A stretch of 64,000 nucleotides of DNA, taken from the NCBI RefSeq assembly GCF_029773605.1, contig NZ_CP103807.1, positions 558,001 to 622,000 on the forward strand, in the 5' to 3' direction. The notes below the pieces were generated by a model. That model was given only the letters and a program-made list of their open reading frames with translations, did no database searches and was not told where the DNA came from. Positions 57,009 to 64,000 of this stretch are shown here, piece after piece. The position numbers were made by a program, and so were the translations under genes. Numbering within the stretch: position 1 is the first letter of the stretch; each line of letters opens with the position of its first letter. Source of the stretch: Actinobacillus genomosp. 2 (GTDB lineage: Bacteria > Pseudomonadota > Gammaproteobacteria > Enterobacterales > Pasteurellaceae).

Positions 57009-59012
57009 TCATTCAACTTTTGATCCTTTCAACAATTTTCGTATCCAAGTGCGATTTGGGCTAAGTACGTGCCAAATATCTTCGCTAATAGGTAACGGTT
57101 CATGACAAATCAGGCTTGCCAACAGTTCGCCTAATAACGGTGCAGTAGTTAGGCCTCGAGAAGCTAAGCCGTTTACCATATATAAATTTGCAAAATTTTC
57201 TGCATTTTCAACCGCTTGTTTGCGACGGAGCTGATTATACAAATTCTGATATTGTACTTTTTGAACGCTAAAATTCGGCATTTTCCCAAGCATCGGCACA
57301 CGATCTCGCAATGCGGCTCTCACCCCTTGTTTTGCTAGATTCTGTGAATCATCAATACCTTGAGTCCAATCACAAGCGGTCAAATTTTGCTGAAGTTTTG
57401 CTACATTCTCGTGATGTTCTTCCAAAGAGAAATCTGTTTCGGCATTATCACGCACATGGCTCGCACCAATACAATGAGTATTCGCTTTAGAAGCCGGTGT
57501 CAAATAACCGTCATAACACACCACACATTTTAACTGCTCTAAAGCCGATGTAGTCGGAATCTGGCTCACTTGCCCTCGCACCGGATACAGCGGAATCCCA
57601 TGTGCTTGCTGAAATTGCGTTAATGTATGCCCGTTTGCCAACACTAAAATCTGATGACTGAACGTTTCGCCATTGTGCTGCCAATGCCACTTCCCTTCAC
57701 TAAATTGCGGATCTTTCACTTCGTGATTTAACACAATTTGTAATCCTTTTGCCTGTAAATAAGCAAAAGTGCCTTGTACAAACTGTATCGGCGATAACCA
57801 ACCGCTTTGTGGCATAAATGCACCACCGTTCGGCACTTTTAGCCCGATTTTTTCGCTTAACTCAGCTGCATCACATAGCTTAAACAAACTATCATCATTG
57901 GTTTGCAAAGCCATTTTTTCCAATTTTTTCGCGGTTTTATCGTTATAGGCATATAATGCCACACCGGTTAAAGCGTGTTCAAATGCGACAAGCGGTTCAA
58001 TTTGTGCCAAACGTTGCAATGCATAGTCAAAACAATGCACATAAAAACGGATATTACGCTCATCATCGTCACTCAGTTGCGGATAAATCGCACCTTGTAA
58101 ATTGCCGGAAGCATTTTGTGCCAACGCATTATCTTTGCAATAAAGCGTGACTTTTTTACCTTTTTCAAGTAAGGATAATGCAACAAACAAACTGGCGACA
58201 CCGCCACCGACAATCGCAATATCATTTGCTTCTGTTTGTGGATCGCTATAAAAATATGGATAATTTACCTGTATAGTTTCGCTTTGTTGCGGTTTTTCAC
58301 CCCACAGCATTTCTCGTTTTTTACCAAAGCCTTTGCGTTTTTTGACCTCAAATCCGACCGCTTGTAATCCCTTTCTTACCGCACTTGCGGCAGTAAAGGT
58401 CGCAAAACTGCCGCCATTTTTCGTTAAACGGAACATTTGACGATAAAGCGTTTCATTCCACATTTCCGGATTTTTATCCGGTGAAAAGCCGTCTAAAAAC
58501 CACGCATCAATTTGATTGCTATATAAATCGCCTAATTGCGGTAAGTTCTCCAACATATCGCCAAACCACACATCAAGATAGATTTGCTCAAAATGATAAC
58601 GCTGACAACCGGTTTGGCGAGGCTGCCAACAAGCGGTCATTCTCTGTGAAAGTTTTGCAAATTGCGGGTAATTTTTATGAACGGTCGTTAATTGCTCAGA
58701 AGTGAGGGGAAATTTTTCAAACGAAATAAAATATAAACGCTTAAGTTTACTATTGGGAAACTCACTTAAAAACTGCTGAAATTTATCGGCAACCGCTAAA
58801 AAATTCAGTCCGGTACCAAAACCGGTTTCGGCAATCACAAAAGATTCGGCATTGTGTGCTTGCCATTTTTGCCAAAGCCGATTACCTTCTTGGAAAACAT
58901 AATAACTTTCTTCAAGACCGTCTTGAGTGGAAAAGTAAATATCGTCGAATTGTTCGGAAACGGGGGTATGATTTGAATTGAAAGAAAGAGATGCAAAGCT
59001 GAGTTTGTTCAT
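57009..59012 (-). CDS. mnmC: tRNA U34 mnm5s2U biosynthesis bifunctional protein MnmC
   Basis: I start at the ATG at 59012 (MNKLSFASLSF); the frame is open further upstream but reads through a repeat. The 667 residues match E. coli MnmC (668). The N-terminal methyltransferase has the SAM loop ETGFGTGLN (62-70) and FLDGFSPDKNPEMW (172-185). The C-terminal FAD oxidase begins AIVGGGVAS (266-274). It makes the last two steps of mnm5s2U at the wobble base of Lys, Glu and Gln tRNAs. Several uptake signals lie in the gene. Confidence 0.95.
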   Translation of the reverse strand: MNKLSFASLSFNSNHTPVSEQFDDIYFSTQDGLEESYYVFQEGNRLWQKWQAHNAESFVIAETGFGTGLNFLAVADKFQQFLSEFPNSKLKRLYFISFEKFPLTSEQLTTVHKNYPQFAKLSQRMTACWQPRQTGCQRYHFEQIYLDVWFGDMLENLPQLGDLYSNQIDAWFLDGFSPDKNPEMWNETLYRQMFRLTKNGGSFATFTAASAVRKGLQAVGFEVKKRKGFGKKREMLWGEKPQQSETIQVNYPYFYSDPQTEANDIAIVGGGVASLFVALSLLEKGKKVTLYCKDNALAQNASGNLQGAIYPQLSDDDERNIRFYVHCFDYALQRLAQIEPLVAFEHALTGVALYAYNDKTAKKLEKMALQTNDDSLFKLCDAAELSEKIGLKVPNGGAFMPQSGWLSPIQFVQGTFAYLQAKGLQIVLNHEVKDPQFSEGKWHWQHNGETFSHQILVLANGHTLTQFQQAHGIPLYPVRGQVSQIPTTSALEQLKCVVCYDGYLTPASKANTHCIGASHVRDNAETDFSLEEHHENVAKLQQNLTACDWTQGIDDSQNLAKQGVRAALRDRVPMLGKMPNFSVQKVQYQNLYNQLRRKQAVENAENFANLYMVNGLASRGLTTAPLLGELLASLICHEPLPISEDIWHVLSPNRTWIRKLLKGSKVE
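57372..57380 (+). repeat. DNA uptake signal sequence, Actinobacillus type
   Basis: ACAAGCGGT followed by CAAATTTTGC is close to the full A. pleuropneumoniae-type signal. The core also occurs at 57988, 58629, 59247, 62158 and, in the prophage, at 43609, plus inverted copies. These mark the genome as a naturally competent Pasteurellaceae of this subclade. Confidence 0.85.
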
Positions 59013-59032
59013 AATATTGACCACAGAATATA

Positions 59033-59073
59033 CGGAAAGCACGGAAGTTACTGATAACATTCTGTGCTTTCCG
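59033..59073. repeat. Inverted repeat in the mnmC leader
   Basis: CGGAAAGCAC (59033-59042) and GTGCTTTCCG (59064-59073) form a perfect 10-bp stem with a 21-base loop, just upstream of mnmC. A near copy, TGCTTTTCCG, follows at once. It may be a terminator for the short gene upstream or a leader hairpin for mnmC. Confidence 0.6.
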
Positions 59074-59093
59074 TGCTTTTCCGCAGTAACAGA

Positions 59094-59174
59094 TTAGAAG
59101 ATATTGTAAGCGAAAACTACGATCATACCTAATGCCGCTACAACAGTCATCATTGAATAACCTAAAGTACCCAT
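59094..59174 (-). CDS. 26-residue single-pass membrane peptide
   Basis: A short frame with an excellent ribosome site (AGAGGACAAA) encodes a single hydrophobic helix (MMTVVAALGMIVVFAYNIF from residue 8). It is on the same strand as trpCF and mnmC and lies between them. Small helper peptides of this type regulate membrane complexes. I do not recognise a named family. The strong ribosome site makes a real gene likely. Confidence 0.6.
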   Translation of the reverse strand: MGTLGYSMMTVVAALGMIVVFAYNIF

Positions 59175-59222
59175 TTTGTCCTCTCTTTGTTAAATATTAT
59201 TGATCAAAGTCTATCACACTTC

Positions 59223-60632
59223 TTAGGCTTTGAGAATTTTCTCCGCACAAGCGGTGATTTTTGCTGAATCTTTTACACCTTTATGCTGCTCTACACCGGA
59301 ATTGAGATCAACACCTAAACAACCTTGTGCGAGTGCCTGCTTGATATTTTCAACCGAAATCCCACCGGCAAGCATTACTTTTTGTTTTAGTTCATTTGGA
59401 ATAAGCTGCCAATTAAATACTTTGCCAGTACCACCTTGCTGCGTACCGTTTTTGCTATCAAGAATATAACGTGCCACTAACGGATTATCGTGATACTCAA
59501 CTGTTTCCGCTTGAACATCTACCGAAATTGCCTGCCAGATTTGCGTTTTTCCAGCTAATTTTGCTGAAAGTTCGGCAATATAGGCATCATCTTCCGTACC
59601 GTGTAATTGCACCGCATATAACTCAAGCTGTTTTGCTATTTTTTCAACAAATTCGACCGCTTGATTTTGGAATACGCCGACATAACGCAATGGTGCATTC
59701 ACCACTAATTCTTGTGCTTGGCGTAACGATAACTGACGAGGCGAATTGTCAGCGAAAATTAATCCGCCATATAAAAAGCCGTTTTCATACACCGCTTTTA
59801 CATCTTGTGGGCGCGTTAAACCACACACTTTATTTTCACCGAAAATCACTGAACGTACCGCATTATTTAAATCTGTACTGCCCATCAAGCTACTGCCGAT
59901 CAAAAATGCGTGGGCAAACGGCTTAATTGCTTTTACCTGTGAATGATCATAAATACCTGATTCTGAAATCAAACGGACATCTGCCGGAATTTGATCCTGA
60001 TATTTTTCTACCAAACGCACAATGCGATTCATATCCACCGTCAGCGTATGCAAATCACGGTTATTCACACCGATCACTTTTGCGCCTAACGCTAACGCTC
60101 GCTCAAACTCTTGCTCAGTACTAGTTTCGGTTAAAACGCCCATACCTAAAGAATGCGCTAAATCTGCCAATCTGCGATAAGTTTCGTCATCTAATACCGA
60201 AAGCATCAGCAAAATTGCATCCGCATTTGAATAACGAGCCAAATACACCTGATACGGCGAAATCATAAAATCTTTGCATAAAATAGGTTGCGTTGTTTGG
60301 CGCTTAACTTGATCGATATAACGAAAATCACCTTGGAAATATTGTTCATCGGTCAGCACAGAAATCACAGAGGCGTAATGTTTATAGACCTGTGCAATCG
60401 CATCCAAATCAAACTCGGCACGAATCAGTCCTTTGGAAGGTGAAGCCTTTTTACACTCTAAAATATACGCAGGCACTTGGTGCGAAGCTGTCGCTAATGC
60501 CGCATAAAAATCTCGGTCAGTATGAACAATTTGATGTTGGAATTGTGAAAGTGGAAATTCTTTTTGTTTTTGTTCTATCCAAACGGCTTTATCTTGTACG
60601 ATTTTTTGCAGAATAGTTGGCTGATTTTGCAT
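59223..60632 (-). CDS. trpCF: Bifunctional indole-3-glycerol phosphate synthase / PRA isomerase
   Basis: I start at the ATG at 60632 ([15 protein letters not shown]). The 469 residues hold TrpC (about 1-265) with [15 protein letters not shown], the CKDFM loop and VIGVNNRDL, followed by TrpF (about 265-469) with [16 protein letters not shown] and VDLNSGVEQ. It carries out two successive steps of tryptophan synthesis, like the fused E. coli enzyme (453). Neighbouring trp genes are not in the window. No leader peptide attenuator is visible. Confidence 0.95.
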   Translation of the reverse strand: MQNQPTILQKIVQDKAVWIEQKQKEFPLSQFQHQIVHTDRDFYAALATASHQVPAYILECKKASPSKGLIRAEFDLDAIAQVYKHYASVISVLTDEQYFQGDFRYIDQVKRQTTQPILCKDFMISPYQVYLARYSNADAILLMLSVLDDETYRRLADLAHSLGMGVLTETSTEQEFERALALGAKVIGVNNRDLHTLTVDMNRIVRLVEKYQDQIPADVRLISESGIYDHSQVKAIKPFAHAFLIGSSLMGSTDLNNAVRSVIFGENKVCGLTRPQDVKAVYENGFLYGGLIFADNSPRQLSLRQAQELVVNAPLRYVGVFQNQAVEFVEKIAKQLELYAVQLHGTEDDAYIAELSAKLAGKTQIWQAISVDVQAETVEYHDNPLVARYILDSKNGTQQGGTGKVFNWQLIPNELKQKVMLAGGISVENIKQALAQGCLGVDLNSGVEQHKGVKDSAKITACAEKILKA

Positions 60633-60653
60633 ATTTTCTCTTTTTATTATGAA

Positions 60654-60682
60654 TTGGTGGATAACACAGATAATGGTAGAAT
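60654..60682 (+). promoter_or_regulatory. Promoter for the fic operon
   Basis: A -35 TTGGTG (60654-60659), a 17-base spacer and an extended -10 TGG-TAGAAT (TAGAAT at 60677-60682) lie 35 bases before the fic ATG, in the gap divergent from trpCF. Confidence 0.55.
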
Positions 60683-60716
60683 ACGGCACTTATTTTGATT
60701 TATCAATAAATTCACT

Positions 60717-61475
60717 ATGCTGATTACCAAACTTCATAAAATGCGTACTTTGCTTGATAAGCATCGCCCCCTTAATATCGCCGTAATGAAAAACATTCAA
60801 GCAGATTTAATGTTGAAATATAATCAGCAATCCAATGCGATAGAAGGAAATACACTAGATATATTTGAAACGTGCGTGTTACTTGAAAGTGGAATTACCG
60901 CCAACGGTAAACCATTTAAAGATCATTTAGATATTATTAACCACCAAGAAGCTATTGGTTACTTAACTGATCTTGTAAAAGAAAACGCACCACTGACAGA
61001 AGCAACAATAAAAAACTTCCACTATTTGTTACTACAAAAAACCGATAATGCACGAGAAGCCGGACAATACCGAAATGTACCGATAGTCATTAACGGTGCG
61101 GAATATCAACCGCCTCAACCTTTTTTAGTTCATCCGCAAATGGAAGAATTAATGCATTGGAACCAACAAAATCTCAATACATTGGAACCGATTGAACGCA
61201 TTGCGATGCTACATAACAAATTTGTAGCAATTCACCCTTTTATTGATGGTAATGGACGTACTGGACGTTTATTGATGAATTTAGAATTAATGAAAGCAGG
61301 TTTCCAAGTGACGATTTTAAAAGCTGAGAATCGAGCTGACTATTATCGTGCATTGGCGTTAGGTGATTTAGGCAATTATCAACCGATCACAGAGTTTATC
61401 GCTAAAGCCGTTTATGAAACAATGGAACGTACCTTAAACCTTATTTACCCAAACTGGATTAACGAACTCAATTAA
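60717..61475 (+). CDS. fic: Fic family AMP transferase, class II
   Basis: A 252-residue Fic protein. The active-site motif HPFIDGNGRTGR is complete at residues 173-184. The N-terminal inhibitory helix SNAIEGN (39-45) carries the Glu43 that blocks productive ATP binding in class II Fic proteins. It transfers AMP, or possibly another nucleotide, to a protein target that is unknown. No separate antitoxin is needed. It starts a co-directional run with yqcC and truC; its ribosome site is weak. Confidence 0.92.
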   Translation: MLITKLHKMRTLLDKHRPLNIAVMKNIQADLMLKYNQQSNAIEGNTLDIFETCVLLESGITANGKPFKDHLDIINHQEAIGYLTDLVKENAPLTEATIKNFHYLLLQKTDNAREAGQYRNVPIVINGAEYQPPQPFLVHPQMEELMHWNQQNLNTLEPIERIAMLHNKFVAIHPFIDGNGRTGRLLMNLELMKAGFQVTILKAENRADYYRALALGDLGNYQPITEFIAKAVYETMERTLNLIYPNWINELN

Positions 61476-61477
61476 AT

Positions 61478-61789
61478 ATGAAAACCAAAGTTAGACAACA
61501 CTTAACCGATTTAGAAATTGCATTACGCACTCACAAACAATGGGATGCGGTTGCACCGAGCTTGGAAGATTTAGCGAACGATCAACCGTTTTGTCTCGGC
61601 ACGCTTAGCCCAACTCAATGGTTACAATGGATTTTTATTCCCCGTATGCACGCACTTTTAGATGCCGGTGCAGATTTACCACGCAATTTTTCGATTACGC
61701 CTTACTTGGAAGAATCCCTAAAAGACGAAAGCTATTTAAAAGCAATTCATCAGCCGGTGTTATTGATTGAATTATTATTAAAGGATTAA
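61478..61789 (+). CDS. yqcC: YqcC family protein
   Basis: A 103-residue YqcC/DUF446 protein with the conserved PTQWLQWIFIPRMHALLDAG (about 45-64). Its role is not established. In gamma-proteobacteria it sits directly before truC, as here (no gap between stop and next start), which suggests a link to tRNA or rRNA modification. Confidence 0.92.
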   Translation: MKTKVRQHLTDLEIALRTHKQWDAVAPSLEDLANDQPFCLGTLSPTQWLQWIFIPRMHALLDAGADLPRNFSITPYLEESLKDESYLKAIHQPVLLIELLLKD

Positions 61790-62533
61790 ATGGAACTTGA
61801 GATTTTATACCGTGATGATGAACTGATTGCGATTAATAAACCGGCTGGAATGTTAGTTCACCGTTCATGGCTAGATAAACACGAAACGCAGTTTGCAATG
61901 CAAACCTTACGTGATCAAATCGGTCAGCACGTCTTCCCGATTCATCGCTTAGATCGCCCGACTTCCGGTGTGTTATTGTTTGCATTAAATAGCGAAATGG
62001 CTCGCCTGATGAGTGAACAATTTGAACAACATCAAATGGAGAAAGGCTATTTAGCAGTGGTACGAGGCTATCTGCTTGATAAAGGCGAGATCGATTATCC
62101 GCTAAAAGTGATTTTAGACAAAATTGCCGATAAGTTTTCGCAACCGAAAGAAGCCCAACAAGCGGTCACTTTTTACCAAAATCTTGCAAGTGTCGAAATG
62201 CCCTATCCGGCAGGCAAACATCAAACCGCACGTTACAGTTTGGTTGAATTATTACCGAAAACCGGACGCAAACACCAATTGCGCCGCCATATGAAACATC
62301 TATTTCATCCGATTATGGGCGATACTAAATATGGTGACTTGCACCAAAATCGTACCCTAATCGAGAAAACCGGTTGCGACCGATTAATGCTACATTCGCA
62401 TTTTTTGAAATTTACGCATCCGAAAACAGCGCAAAAAATCGAAATTTTTGCACCGCTTGATGAACAATGGCAAAATTTATTTTTAAAGTTTAGCTGGAAC
62501 TTTCCACACTTTTTTCAATCTGAGAAAAATTAA
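61790..62533 (+). CDS. truC: tRNA pseudouridine(65) synthase TruC
   Basis: A 247-residue RluA-family synthase. The catalytic Asp is residue 55 in [11 protein letters not shown], and the C-terminal motif [10 protein letters not shown] is also present. It changes U65 to pseudouridine in some tRNAs. E. coli TruC has 260 residues. It is joined directly to yqcC and followed by yoaH after one base. Confidence 0.95.
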   Translation: MELEILYRDDELIAINKPAGMLVHRSWLDKHETQFAMQTLRDQIGQHVFPIHRLDRPTSGVLLFALNSEMARLMSEQFEQHQMEKGYLAVVRGYLLDKGEIDYPLKVILDKIADKFSQPKEAQQAVTFYQNLASVEMPYPAGKHQTARYSLVELLPKTGRKHQLRRHMKHLFHPIMGDTKYGDLHQNRTLIEKTGCDRLMLHSHFLKFTHPKTAQKIEIFAPLDEQWQNLFLKFSWNFPHFFQSEKN

Positions 62534-62534
62534 T

Positions 62535-62690
62535 ATGGATAACGCATTACTTTCCTTAACACACGAGCAGCAACAAGCTGCTGTAGAACAAATTCAAGAA
62601 CTGATGGCTCAAGGCGTGAGCAGCGGTGAAGCGATTCAAATTATTGCCAATCGTTTAAGAGAAGCATATCAATCAAAAACAGAGGATTAA
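62535..62690 (+). CDS. yoaH: YoaH family protein (UPF0181)
   Basis: A 51-residue protein with the UPF0181 pattern [20 protein letters not shown] (about 17-36). It overlaps no gene but is only one base after truC. The function of the family is unknown. Too small for many annotation cut-offs, yet well conserved. Confidence 0.88.
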   Translation: MDNALLSLTHEQQQAAVEQIQELMAQGVSSGEAIQIIANRLREAYQSKTED

Positions 62691-62693
62691 CCG

Positions 62694-63164
62694 ATGAAGA
62701 AACATTTAATGTTAGCAATGGGCTTATTGTCTTCAGTAACTGCAATAGCTAATACTACTCCAGACACAACACCAGCAAAAGAAACCAGACCAATGCTCGC
62801 AATCTATTTGCTCGATTTGAATGGTAAAGTGGCGAAACCAATTAGAAGCACGACTTATTCAGTCAGCCAAAAAAATTTACATCTTTGTTGGGAAGCGGTG
62901 AATGTTCCTTTTACTGCTAAAAATCAGGTAACAGAAATCTTTAATGCACCGGCTCCTGCTAAATTTACCGAACAAGGCGTTACTGTAGTATCTAGTAATG
63001 ATGGCAAAACACATACGATTTCCAGACAGTTAGCAAGCCATAATAATGAATTTATCCGTAAATGTTGGAAATTCGATAAAACCGATCCGAAAGGAGAATA
63101 TACTTTACAAGTACGCATAAATAATATTGAATTTCCTGCCATGCCATTTAATATCGTTAAATAG
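62694..63164 (+). CDS. Secreted protein of unknown function
   Basis: A 156-residue protein with a signal peptide cut at about residue 19-20 (LLSSVTAIANT) and a mature part containing two Cys (HLCWEAV and IRKCWKF) that could form a disulfide. It is likely periplasmic. It lies three bases after yoaH and is ended by a strong terminator. I recognise no family with confidence. Confidence 0.75.
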   Translation: MKKHLMLAMGLLSSVTAIANTTPDTTPAKETRPMLAIYLLDLNGKVAKPIRSTTYSVSQKNLHLCWEAVNVPFTAKNQVTEIFNAPAPAKFTEQGVTVVSSNDGKTHTISRQLASHNNEFIRKCWKFDKTDPKGEYTLQVRINNIEFPAMPFNIVK

Positions 63165-63167
63165 CCA

Positions 63168-63194
63168 ATAGCCACTCAAGCGAGTGGCTATTTT
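63168..63194. terminator. Bidirectional terminator
   Basis: AATAGCCACTC / GAGTGGCTATT with a four-base loop and a T4 run lies between convergent genes and serves both. Confidence 0.85.
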
Positions 63195-63198
63195 GCTT

Positions 63199-64000
63199 CT
63201 ATGAATAAAGACCTTGTAAATAGGCAATATTCTTTATTAAATATGATTGGCTTTTCAAATGATTTTGCAGTTCGAGCCAATTATGATGTTTCTCACTTAA
63301 AAAACATTCATTAAATGTCGATAAAACCGGCTTATTCTCCGGCATTGTACGAATATAGTCTGCCAATATTTGCTCCAATTCATAACCTTCTTTTGTCTGA
63401 ATCGCTTTAGCAATTTCTTGCTCAAATTTCACTGTTTGTCCAATCAAATAACCACGTTGTGCTTTACTTAAACTGCTAAACCACATTCCGTCACGCACAG
63501 GCATTTCAGCTAATAATTGTAAAATATCGGCTAATGAACCTTGTTTCAATTCAAACTCCAGTTCACAAATTTTTGCTTGTCCGAACTCATTTTTAATCAC
63601 GCCATTATCTAAGGCCACTTCAATTTGTGATTGCTGGAACTCAATCAGCCACTTGTGGCGTACAAAATCCGTACTAAAAGTCGGTCTTAATTGTTCGGCT
63701 ATCTGTTCAACATTTTCTATTTGTAAATCAAAGTGAGAAACCAATCGCTTGAAATCAGGCTGATTACTCGCTAACGGCAAGTTATACTCCGGACGAATAT
63801 GTAAACCGCCTATAATCTCCCCTTTTGTTTTTAGCGTCATTTCATAGCATTGATTTTTACTTCTTACTCTTAATCCTATTTGCTGACCGGCAAAAAATTG
63901 TGTTGGGGTATCAAAATACGTATTACCTAATTCATCAATATCTTGCTGAATAATACGTTGTTGACTCAGCCAAGTTTTAATAAACTCAGCATTATCTTCC
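63199..64000 (-). CDS. CYTH-domain inorganic triphosphatase, N-terminus beyond the window
   Basis: The frame is open from the stop at 63199 to the right edge; an internal ATG at 63840 is not the start, because the CYTH fold begins upstream (DELGNTYFDTP, FFAGQQIGLRVRS). Further marks are YEMTLKTKGEIIGGLHIRPE, then FSTDFVRHKWL and ICELEFELKQGS. E. coli YgiF is the model: it hydrolyses inorganic triphosphate with divalent metal. The C-terminal CHAD-like part seems absent or shortened. Confidence 0.88.
   Translation of the reverse strand, partial: EDNAEFIKTWLSQQRIIQQDIDELGNTYFDTPTQFFAGQQIGLRVRSKNQCYEMTLKTKGEIIGGLHIRPEYNLPLASNQPDFKRLVSHFDLQIENVEQIAEQLRPTFSTDFVRHKWLIEFQQSQIEVALDNGVIKNEFGQAKICELEFELKQGSLADILQLLAEMPVRDGMWFSSLSKAQRGYLIGQTVKFEQEIAKAIQTKEGYELEQILADYIRTMPENKPVLSTFNECFLSEKHHNWLELQNHLKSQSYLIKNIAYLQGLYS

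Noticed and set aside
60717-61475. Fic-antitoxin (class I) toxin-antitoxin pair
   Set aside because: The inhibitory SNAIEGN motif is inside the Fic protein itself (class II), and the neighbour is YqcC rather than an antitoxin.
63199-63840. Complete 213-residue gene starting at 63840
   Set aside because: The reading frame continues without a stop to the right edge and upstream residues belong to the CYTH fold, so the gene is partial in the window.
1-64000. CRISPR array
   Set aside because: No regularly spaced repeats with unique spacers were seen on either strand, and no cas genes were found.

Overview
The window is an AT-rich stretch of a Pasteurellaceae chromosome. Many copies of the uptake-signal core ACAAGCGGT (Actinobacillus pleuropneumoniae / Mannheimia-type rather than Haemophilus influenzae-type), the host gene set at the right end and the relatives of the phage genes all point to the Actinobacillus group. 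I cannot name the species.

About 1-19,960 is an incomplete HP1/P2-like (Peduovirinae) prophage read from its replication region. It carries a rolling-circle replication protein, a truncated single-strand-binding protein, a hicAB toxin-antitoxin pair and an Ogr-type activator. Then come the divergent portal/terminase and scaffold/capsid genes, head completion, sheath and tube, lysis genes, a tail chaperone with a programmed -1 frameshift site, tape measure, baseplate J and I, and a cut-off tail fibre. Its integrase and repressor lie to the left or are missing. The genes expected after the fibre (fibre assembly, U, X and D) are absent.

About 19,962-56,219 is a Mu-like prophage that abuts the broken fibre. 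A 12-bp repeat, probably a transposase site, occurs at both ends. The order is S24-type repressor (minus strand), operators, Ner, MuA transposase (broken by four indels), MuB, small early genes, Gam, GemA, a Mor/C-type activator, and amidase with Rz/Rz1. Late head and tail genes follow: terminase, portal, F with a C-terminal nuclease-like domain, G, protease with nested scaffold, T, sheath, tube, a frameshifted chaperone, tape measure, N, P, spike, baseplate and fibre. A small cargo region holds a predicted cysteine peptidase and several unknown genes. Between F and G lies a compact, foldable RNA with two mutually exclusive pairings, which is the most interesting unexplained element here.

About 56,211-64,000 is host or older flanking DNA. 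It contains a secreted-protein fragment cut at the Mu right end, a Cys-rich secreted peptide divergent from an HTH regulator, mnmC, a 26-residue membrane peptide, trpCF, and a fic-yqcC-truC-yoaH run. It ends with a secreted protein and a CYTH inorganic triphosphatase that runs off the right edge.

The Mu-like element probably inserted in the HP1-like prophage, and a later deletion removed the rest of that prophage up to the Mu right end. Together with the broken transposase, this suggests that neither prophage can complete a normal cycle alone, although most structural genes of the Mu-like phage are intact.
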